Shown: positions 7,501 to 13,068 of the stretch, piece by piece
Numbering within the stretch: the first letter of the stretch is position 1
Layout: every line of letters begins with the position of its first letter
DNA from: Zychaea mexicana
Lineage: Eukaryota > Mucoromycota > Mucoromycetes > Mucorales > Lichtheimiaceae
Assembly (NCBI RefSeq): GCF_025766255.1
Contig: NW_026516955.1
Location: 1-13,068, forward strand
Reading direction: 5' to 3'
Length of the DNA stretch: 13,068 nucleotides
Program-made: the position numbers and the translations under genes
The notes under the pieces: model-generated
Told to the model about the DNA's origin: nothing
The model's input: only the letters and a program-made list of their open reading frames with translations
The model's database searches: none

Positions 7501-7924
7501 GAGATGGGATCCGATCCTGTTTCTGCCCGCCACCAATTTGGCTCGCCACCGCCTTGTTAAATGGCGCATGCATTGGCTGCCATCATATCCGTTAAAGGAT
7601 TGCCGCTGCGGCAAAGTGGGAGCCAACCGACGCCACTACACCAACGATTGTCCTCTTTTGGCACCAATGGTCGAGCAATTACGCAACAGTTTCCCTGGGC
7701 CTGTGCAAGACGACCAACATCTGCTGGATGCGGTCTTCAACAGCTTGCCAAACAAAGCAACAGCACTCAAGAATGGCCATTGGCGATCTACATGGCCTGT
7801 GCTTCTGCTTACGCTCCGCGATATCGACATTTGCAGTCATCCGGATGCCACCTTTGATCCCGAACCTCATCCAAGGCAGGTCCTTGATGGGTTCTTTTCA
7901 CCACCATCACCACCACCCACATAA
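4541..7924 (+). CDS. LINE copy 1 ORF2: APE endonuclease plus reverse transcriptase
   Basis: This 1127-aa protein nicks target DNA and copies the element RNA onto the nick. The N-terminal exonuclease-endonuclease-phosphatase domain (about 1-225) keeps QLNANGI, LTETK (catalytic E38), YLPPS, GDIN (133-136), IIDF (D190) and SDHH (214-217). The reverse transcriptase (about 500-790) keeps VVPIHKKGDP and NYRPISL, GGFRAR, motif A FLDIKAAYD (D593), motif B GVLQGSILSP, motif C YADD (720-723) and WFKYLGI. The C-terminal region carries C1021-x-C-x8-H-x4-C1037, a zinc-knuckle arrangement typical of LINE ORF2 ends. I see no RNase H motif. The APE-type nuclease excludes the RLE-type R2 group. All catalytic residues look intact and there is no in-frame stop. 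The start is fixed by the TAATG overlap with ORF1. The likely target site is the A box of tRNA-Glu. Confidence 0.95.
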   Translation: MSDTIKIAQLNANGIERSPDVLINYCTENNIDILLLTETKLLAGRLTTPWTQFHNYAWTSGNARVGFGGLTLLVRPDFPYHVHPHDHPNRYTITCTIGPYTIHCLYLPPSLSFPDYTATIQRLTIDDSTIILGDINTRLGAQLGDNDSTYPRAGFLQQWLVDHGIVVWNETLAFGKHTFHKPNVGSSIIDFFISSPTAVISPSLVVRDDLTFGSDHHLCQFDFFLHTPIDRLPAPNAPRQHWKLQRLHEEDIQTVYIDEFTRNVAPISDEIQQCLDRNELDLAAIEQLGQRVTQAVYEALDASVTRGQARPKQWKWFWTAELQKLADERQQRYSRWRHAPATLARATLWKEFTDARDELRIAIRRARTRQWREFCTKMQRNDPSEANSVIKSMRRNRQKGATFSHPQGPAHAAETMITHLASVFGGEVSDPPQQRYDQLDDVGDDPFSLERIVMVIRKELPGRKAPGSDHIRGEMLKPIARPLASVLSPFLRLCWCWSYLPAAWRTAQVVPIHKKGDPSLASNYRPISLTSTFRKIVERCLLPVLLQQMPALDVAQGGFRARRGALDQAFNLQALMRQFQRQHDQPPVVAFLDIKAAYDSVDRNVIWGALTDHLQPALLELLRHMFNEVSISVILSNYQSRAIRPRRGVLQGSILSPILYAVFIDSLPKVLRLGSRQPLLIRTVPLADYTEASAQLLERRTLRDRRRQDTDITIINSLLYADDVAIFGSSDDVRQLLAMAQLHSERYGYRWSPTKCQIVNGQPGVQYRLYGEAIEQVPWFKYLGIPFTAEGIDTNRLIQTNATKTISAMVLLRNIGAHQYNFGLGLALRLYRSFVRPVLEYGLAIFTPTATQYTALEKVQIRCIRLALNVTDPAATTPTIVPLHLADLPSIKLRARILLFKFLCRAFRLPPSTLLACVVSSFLRRHHPPDYWRVMTTNKLWVDEKEVTRQAPLPRDPMQHVIDSHHQQELQSRRNRFSTVRRALPERRWDPILFLPATNLARHRLVKWRMHWLPSYPLKDCRCGKVGANRRHYTNDCPLLAPMVEQLRNSFPGPVQDDQHLLDAVFNSLPNKATALKNGHWRSTWPVLLLTLRDIDICSHPDATFDPEPHPRQVLDGFFSPPSPPPT

Positions 7925-8275
7925 TCATTGCTGCTACTGCCCTTTTCTTTCCCCTAGCACACCATCAACAACAACACCGCCTCTCTTATTACTTTGTGCC
8001 CTAGGCAGTTCATTCTATATTTTATATCTTTTATTTTCTTTTGTGTCGCTAGAAACTTTATATCTATCAGTATCACCTCCCCCCAGTCACTTCTCTTAGC
8101 TTACAGCCGGGTTTTTCTTCCCCTTTGAGGGTTTTCCCGCGCTCGTTCCACCACCTTTACCCCGCATTTTATATTCTTGTCACACCCTCCCTTTTGAAAC
8201 AATGAGACCGGCAAATTGCCTAATGGATGTTGCCCTCGAGAGTCTCTTCCACCCTTTAATAAAAATACGCTTTGA
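7925..8275 (+). other. LINE copy 1 3' UTR with AATAAA signal
   Basis: This is a pyrimidine-rich, non-coding tail region. AATAAA lies at 8258-8263, 12 nt before the inferred element end. A small inverted repeat GGCA-AAT-TGCC sits at 8210-8220 and could be part of an RNA structure recognised by the reverse transcriptase (speculative). An ATG at 8202 opens a frame that crosses the junction into copy 2. Copy 2 has lost this region, so its conservation cannot be judged within the window. Confidence 0.6.
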
Positions 8276-8294
8276 ACTAGACCATAGAGGAGAG
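8276..8294. repeat. Target-site duplication, right copy (partial tRNA-Glu)
   Basis: This is an exact 19-bp repeat of 2628-2646. It holds only tRNA-Glu bases 1-16 plus 3 bp of flank, so it is a tRNA fragment and not a gene. It separates the 3' end of copy 1 from the 5' end of copy 2 and so serves as the right flank of the first and the left flank of the second. Confidence 0.8.
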
Positions 8295-8699
8295 ACATCT
8301 GTCGAGCATCGCGCGCGGCGAAAACCACCTCTTTTTATACTTTTCTTCAATCTGCACCCCCAAAAACTCGTCCTTTTTTCCGATCACCCCCCAAAAATTA
8401 CGACCTCGAACTCGCCTCGCGTAACACCCGAGGCAAACGCCAATATTCCCACCTCACTACGTACAACAGCCGTGCCTGCATCACCCACAGCACCAGAATC
8501 GGCCATACGCCTTACATCGGCTTTGCCTATTAGAGCAAAACGGCGTGCTTCACAGCGGGCAACCCATATCCCCTCCCCTATCAAGAAGACCCCTTCCCCC
8601 ATAGAAGGAAATTCACAGCAAAAACGGCAAAAACGCCGCACCACCCCTTCACCTACTACAACAGAGATTGCCACCCCCAACACCATCAATTCCGCGGAT

Positions 8700-10186
8700 A
8701 TGTTTATTAACGGCCAAGAGGTATCACCATACCCCCAGTCCGAACGCACCCGCAGCAACAGCCCCCTCGCCGAACGCGGCACCGCTGCCCTTCAGCAACA
8801 ACAGCAACAGCAAACCAACAACAACAACAACAACCAGCAAGAGCAAGAGCTCTTGTATAGCTCTCTGCATACATCACTCCCTGATACACAGGAGCAGGAG
8901 GATGCAGCATTGGTAACAACAACAACAACAACAGCAATCCCTCCCTGGTTCCTCGCGTTCCAGTAGAAAATTGCAGCCTACGATGAGCAATTAGAGCAAA
9001 TGGCTGCTCTAATTAAAGAAAACAAGCAACTCCGGTCAGAATTAGCACTCGCTTATCAGCGTATTGCCGAGCTCGAGGGAGAACATCCCCCTGTGCCACC
9101 AGCACCAACAATGACCGTTATGGATAGCACCCCTGAGTACGAAGACGATGAATGTCTTACAGGCACTATTGAGTCCGTACACGCGGGTACAACAGAATCT
9201 CGAGCTGTGTACCAGCAGCAAAAGCGTGCCCGTGAAGCACACCAAGAGCAAGATCGGGAGAAGCGTCTCGCACGCCAGCTCAAGCTGATGGATCGCATGG
9301 ACCAGCAGCAACAGCAAAAGCACCAAAAACAACAAAAGCAACAACAGCCTGCACCTAACAACAACAGCAGCAACAAGACGTATGCAGCAGCAGCCAGCAA
9401 AAACGTTAGCAGCAACAATAACAAGCAAAAGACTCGTCGTGTTGTGAAAACACCAACAGCAGCAATAGTGGCATGGGCCAGTCGTGGATTTGCCCCAATA
9501 GATCCTACTGCAGCACAAGGGTATACGTTTGTGTACCTCAACAGCCCCCACCGCATGCGCCATAGTGAAGTGCGTAAACGCCTTGCTATCCTCAAGGTGC
9601 CACAGGCCCGCATTCTTGACGTCCACTTCCCTACTACTGGTATTGTAGGCCTATTGATCCATCAATCGTTCAAGAATGAGCTTGAGCAGCTACTGGTGCT
9701 AGGTAGCATCAAATTTGTCGATTTTGATCCATTGTCACCTACTGTCATTAAGGATCAAAAGCTCGAAACCATGACAGCAACGGAAAAAACAACAAAGGCA
9801 ATCGATATCCATCAGAGACGCATTTACCGCACATGCCTTCAAATGCCGCACACCTATCTTGGTAACGCAATTATGCGTTATTTCTGTGCCGACAGCTATG
9901 ACGGGCCCCATAAGCTACCTATGGAAATGCTGATTGAGTTCCAGAAGCTGCGCCCAGCACCACAATTCCGTCGTCGTAGGGAATTGACACCAGTAGAAGC
10001 AGCGTCAGCATTCCTAGCACAACAAGCAACAAGGACGACGACGGCCGCAAGGACGACAGCGCCAAAAGCAGCAACAACAACATGGGAGAGGGAGAGGATG
10101 TTGACATAGGCAACATCTCTGCCAATAACTCTACCACCACCACCACCTCAAAAAACATCGAAGCCGCAGCAAAAGACAATAATTAA
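8700..10186 (+). pseudogene. LINE copy 2 ORF1, disrupted
   Basis: Counterpart of ORF1 in copy 1, with the equivalent first ATG at 8700. CAG has become TAG at 8967-8969, just before the coiled coil. The frame then stays open; an internal ATG at 9000 would still encode the coiled coil and the RRM-like region. A 4-nt deletion near 10018-10024 shifts the C-terminal tail and ends the frame at 10109. The original stop position is kept as TAATG at 10184-10188. Upstream, the ORF1 frame runs open from an ATG at 8202 in the copy 1 3' UTR, across the 19-bp repeat, to the TAG at 8967 (254 codons); this is a chimeric frame made by the tandem arrangement, not a known gene. Confidence 0.85.
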
Positions 10187-12019
10187 TGAGTGACACCATT
10201 AAGATCGCTCAACTTAATGCAAATAGTATCGAAAGATCGCCAGATGTGTTAATTAATTATTGTACTGAAAATAACATTGATATTTTATTGCTAACGGAAA
10301 CTAAACTACTCGCTGGACGACTTACAATACCTTAGACGCAATTTCATAATTATGCGTGGACTTCAGGCAACGCACGAGTCGGCTTTGGCGGGCTAACGCT
10401 GCTTGTGCGCTCTGATTTTCCTTACCATGTTCACCCTCACCACCATCCGAATCGCTATACCATCACCTGTACGATCGGACCCTACACCATCCACTGTCTC
10501 TACTTACCTCCTTCTCTCTCCTTTCCCGACTACACCGCCACCATCCAACGCCTCACCATAGACGACAGTACCATAATCCTCGGCGACATCAACACTCGTC
10601 TTAGTGCACAGCTCGGCGATAACGACAGCACTTATCCTCGAGCAGGATTCCTGCAGCAATGGCTTGTTGACCATGGCATTGTTGTATAGAAGGAAACACT
10701 CGCGTTCGGCAAACACACCTTCCACAAACCGAACGTTGGATCCAGCATCATCGACTTCTTCATCTCCTCACCTACTGCAGTGATATCACCTTCGCTCGTA
10801 GTAAGAGATGATTTGACGTTTGGATCCGATCATCACCTCTGCCAGTTCGACTTCTTCCTCCACACACCAATTGACCGGTTGCCAGCTCCCAACGCGCCGC
10901 GCCAACATTGGAAGCTACAGCGTTTGCATGAAGAAGATGTACAGACGGTCTACATTGATGAGCTTACTCGCAATGTTGCACTGATTAGTGACGAGATACA
11001 GCAGTGTCTTGATCACAATGAGCTGGACTTGGTGGCTATCGAACAACTTGGCCAGCATATCATTTAAGCTATCTATGATGCATTGGATGCCAGTGTCACC
11101 AGAGGGCAAGCCCGACCGAAGCAGTAGAAGTGGTTCTGGACCGCAGAGCTACAGAAGCTTGCTGACGAACGGCAACAAAAGTACAGTCACTGGCGTCATG
11201 CACCTGCAACCCATGCACGAGCCACCCTGTAGAAGGAGTTCACTTATGCCTGCGACAAGCTGCGTATCGCCATCCGCCGTGCTCGCACTCGCCAATGGCG
11301 TGAATTCTGTGCCAAGATGCAGCACAACGATCCCTCCGAGGCCAACTCTATCATCAAGAGCATGCGACGAAACCGCCAGAAAGGTGCCACGTTCTCGCAT
11401 CCTCAAGGTCCCGCCCATGCCGCTGAAACAATGATCACTCATCTAGCTAGTGTCTTTGGTGGTGACGTCTCTGACCCGCTGCAACAGCGCTACGATCAGC
11501 TGGATGATGTTGGTGACGAGCCATTCTCACTAGAGCGTCTCGTCATGGTGATCTGCAAGGAGCTGCCAGGTCGTAAAGCGCCTGGATCAGATCATATTCG
11601 TGGTGAGATGCTAAAGCCGATTGCTCGTCCACTCGCATCGGTGCTCTCCCCTTTTCTTCGTCTTGTTGGTGCTGGTCGTATTTGCCTGCTGCTTGGCGCA
11701 CTGCACAGTAGTACCGATCCACAAGAAAGGCGATCCATCCCTTGCGTCCAATTATCGGCCGATCAGTCTAACAAGCACGTTTCGTAAGATCGTTGAGCGG
11801 TGCTTGTTGCCAGTGCTGCTACAACAGATGCCTGCACTCGATGTAGCCCAAGGTGGGTTTCGGGCTCGCCGCGTGCTCTCGACCAGGCGTTCAATTTACA
11901 AGTGTTTGATGCGCCAATTCCAACGCCAACATGATTAGCCACCTGTTGTTGCGTTTCTTGATATCAAAGCGGCGTACGACTCCGTCGACTGTAATGTTAT
12001 TTGGGAGCGCTCACCGACC
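10186..12019 (+). pseudogene. LINE copy 2 ORF2, disrupted and truncated
   Basis: Counterpart of ORF2 in copy 1, covering the endonuclease and the first part of the reverse transcriptase. In-frame stops replace sense codons at 10333 (codon 50), 10687 (codon 168), 11065 (codon 294), 11125 (codon 314) and 11230 (codon 349). All are changes from TGG or CAA relative to copy 1. Single-base indels follow near 11662, 11706, 11872, 11900 and 12002. The endonuclease motifs GDIN and SDHH remain readable in fragments, as does the motif A region LDIKAAYDS, but motif B, YADD, the zinc knuckle and the 3' UTR are absent. It cannot make a functional protein. The region at about 10930-11340 looks more diverged from copy 1 than the rest. 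Confidence 0.9.
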
Positions 12020-12021
12020 GT

Positions 12022-12665
12022 TGTGACATTATTTGCCAATTGAACTGTAGGTACATAGTATATATCCCAACCTGATGTGGCTCCTTCTACCATCTTCTTG
12101 ACTGTAATGGATGCTTTCTGTACAAGTCTTTTTGCACTTCCCTGTGTTCTAAGGTGATAAGGTATAAAGTGCATGAGAGAATCCTGCGTGCCTCGTGAGC
12201 CTTTTCATATGTTGGCTCACTCATTCAACACTGCAATCTTAGCTGGCCTGCTTTTGGTATACTGCTACTAACGTTCTCATAAATTTCTGCTGTCTTGTTA
12301 GTTAGCACATTTAATATGCAAGTGCATGTGCATATAAGTACCAATACTGATACATTTTTATTGCCCTGCTGGCTGGAAGTTTCAAAAGTGGCAAGATCTA
12401 AATAGACCATTGATTCCAGGAGCATCTGTTTTGACCATATTTTATGGATGGTAGCCTTACTGTACAATGTTGGCCTTCTGGCATACAAAGCATACCTTTA
12501 CTAAATCTACAGTTTCTTCCTTCAGGTGTTGCCAATGTAACCCGTTACCATGAAACTATTTGCACAATGGCGTTCAGGCCAAGTAGGTGTACGTTTTCTA
12601 ATACTTTCTCTGTCTTTTTCTGGTCCAACCTCGACTGACTGTGGTAAACTATAATCCGGTACAGA
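12022..12665 (-). pseudogene. Decayed Ty3/gypsy-type integrase fragment
   Basis: Reading the minus strand downward and allowing frame changes: KVLENVHLLG then NAIVQ (zinc-finger start, the second His lost); GLHWQHLKEETVDLVKVCFVC followed by QKANIVQ, the CxxC half of the integrase zinc finger (about 12520-12450); then WSI and DLATF...GNKNVSVLVLICT with LTNKTAE, the start of the DDE core; SQHMKRLTRHAGFSHALYT; and PYHLRTQGSAKRLVQKA, the third catalytic region, ending GATSGWD.YYVPTVQLA. Stops and frameshifts separate these blocks, the SDNG region is damaged, and the Glu normally in the ER pair is Lys here. The fragment ends at the breakpoint with LINE copy 2. No reverse transcriptase, protease or LTR of this element was recognised in the window. 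It is a dead remnant. Confidence 0.8.
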
Positions 12666-13068
12666 CAGATGTCTTTCTAAAAAGTTCTCTTTACCGCACC
12701 GCGATCCAATAAGGGACACAGTTGCGCACATACACCTAGCTGGATTATATTATGAATCCTTCATATAACTGAGTAAAGAAACTAAGTATGAAACAACCGT
12801 TTAAGAACACATCACACACCATCATATAAGCTGTTACATCGTTCTTACAGCAAAGCACCAATTAATAAGGTCCTTGTTGACAAAGACGTTAATAAGCTTT
12901 CCACCTTCAGATCTGTTTCTCCGTTAAGACCGAGTTCTGGGAAAGTTAGGTATAGAAGAAGATAGTTTCTATAGTTGATGTTGCACTTCGTTCAATTACT
13001 TGAATATAATCGATTCTTAAACGAATTATTTGTCTTCGCTTATTTCGATTTACCACACTGATAAAGCG
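12666..13068. other. Unassigned sequence, no gene recognised
   Basis: This lies upstream of the gypsy integrase remnant with respect to that element, so it could hold decayed RNase H or linker sequence. I found no convincing motif on either strand. A minus-strand frame from the window edge stays open for about 40 codons without recognisable similarity. No RNA gene or repeat was seen. Confidence 0.35.

Larger units (their letters stand above)
2647..8275 (+). mobile_element. Full-length APE-type non-LTR retrotransposon (LINE), copy 1
   Basis: The element is about 5.6 kb: a leader of about 400 nt, ORF1, ORF2 and a 350-nt 3' UTR. The first AUG in the leader is the ORF1 start. It has no LTRs and is bounded by a 19-bp direct repeat. 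There is no poly(A) or simple-repeat tail; the inferred end is ...TACGCTTTGA, 12 nt after an AATAAA signal (8258-8263). Both ORFs are uninterrupted and the catalytic motifs of endonuclease and reverse transcriptase are present, so the copy may be active or recently active. The upstream boundary sits at the 5' end of tRNA-Glu with the element pointing away from the tRNA. The same layout precedes copy 2. I cannot place it in a named LINE clade with certainty; a fungal L1/Tad-like group is the best guess. Confidence 0.9.
8295..12019 (+). mobile_element. LINE copy 2: decayed, 3'-truncated relative
   Basis: It is nearly identical to copy 1 from its first bases (corresponding to about 2649) through the leader, ORF1, the TAATG junction and ORF2, up to the base matching 6377 of copy 1. 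Homology stops abruptly at 12019 between reverse transcriptase motifs A and B, and the next bases belong to a gypsy integrase on the other strand. It carries nonsense codons, a 4-nt deletion in ORF1 and several single-base indels near its 3' end. Loss of the 3' part with an intact 5' end is the reverse of normal LINE 5' truncation, so the end was probably removed by a later rearrangement. Confidence 0.9.

Noticed and set aside
4541..7924. Site-specific R2-type (restriction-like endonuclease) element
   Set aside because: ORF2 begins with a clear APE-type endonuclease and has no R2-style N-terminal zinc finger or C-terminal restriction-like nuclease motif.
8276..8294. Second tRNA gene at the junction
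   Set aside because: Only tRNA bases 1-16 are present; the anticodon and T arms are missing and the sequence runs straight into LINE copy 2.
8202..8966. 254-codon plus-strand frame as an independent gene
   Set aside because: It is assembled from LINE copy 1 3' UTR, the tRNA-derived repeat and the copy 2 leader plus ORF1, and ends at a nonsense codon.
12225..12731. Two separate minus-strand genes (12225-12488 and 12522-12731)
   Set aside because: The first overlaps blocks of one frameshifted gypsy integrase and the second reads the wrong frame over its zinc-finger region.

Overview
The window looks like a transposon-rich nuclear region of a fungus. The flanks are AT-rich, the mobile elements are about balanced in G+C, and there is one nuclear-type tRNA gene. 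The Ty3/gypsy integrase remnant and the LINE with a Q/N-rich ORF1 suggest an early-diverging (Mucoromycota-like) fungus. That placement is inference from protein style, not a proven taxonomy.

Layout. 1-921: AT-rich non-coding DNA with a strong hairpin and a possible LTR-retrotransposon primer-binding site on the minus strand. About 922-2130: extremely AT-rich DNA packed with short perfect palindromes and a few GC-rich clusters, including a three-way-junction fold at 1805-1867; it resembles fungal mitochondrial intergenic DNA. 2130-2571: unassigned AT-rich DNA. 2572-2643 (minus): intact tRNA-Glu(CTC). 2647-8275: full-length APE-type non-LTR retrotransposon (LINE copy 1) with ORF1 (3054-4541) and ORF2 (4541-7924), which meet in a TAATG stop-start. 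8276-8294: exact 19-bp copy of the tRNA 5' portion plus its flank. 8295-12019: LINE copy 2 in the same orientation, with many nonsense codons and frameshifts, cut off inside its reverse transcriptase. About 12022-12665 (minus): decayed Ty3/gypsy integrase. 12666-13068: no gene recognised.

Main interpretation. The repeat at 2628-2646 and 8276-8294 behaves as a target-site duplication. It places first-strand cleavage inside the A box of the tRNA-Glu gene and second-strand cleavage just outside the tRNA 5' end, so the tRNA survives each insertion. Copy 2 begins directly after the same 19 bp, so the same site seems to have been used twice, giving a head-to-tail tandem. Copy 1 is the younger insert and looks intact; copy 2 is the older, dead one. 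The ORFs of copy 1 would supply an RNA-binding, self-associating ORF1 protein and an endonuclease/reverse transcriptase for target-primed reverse transcription.
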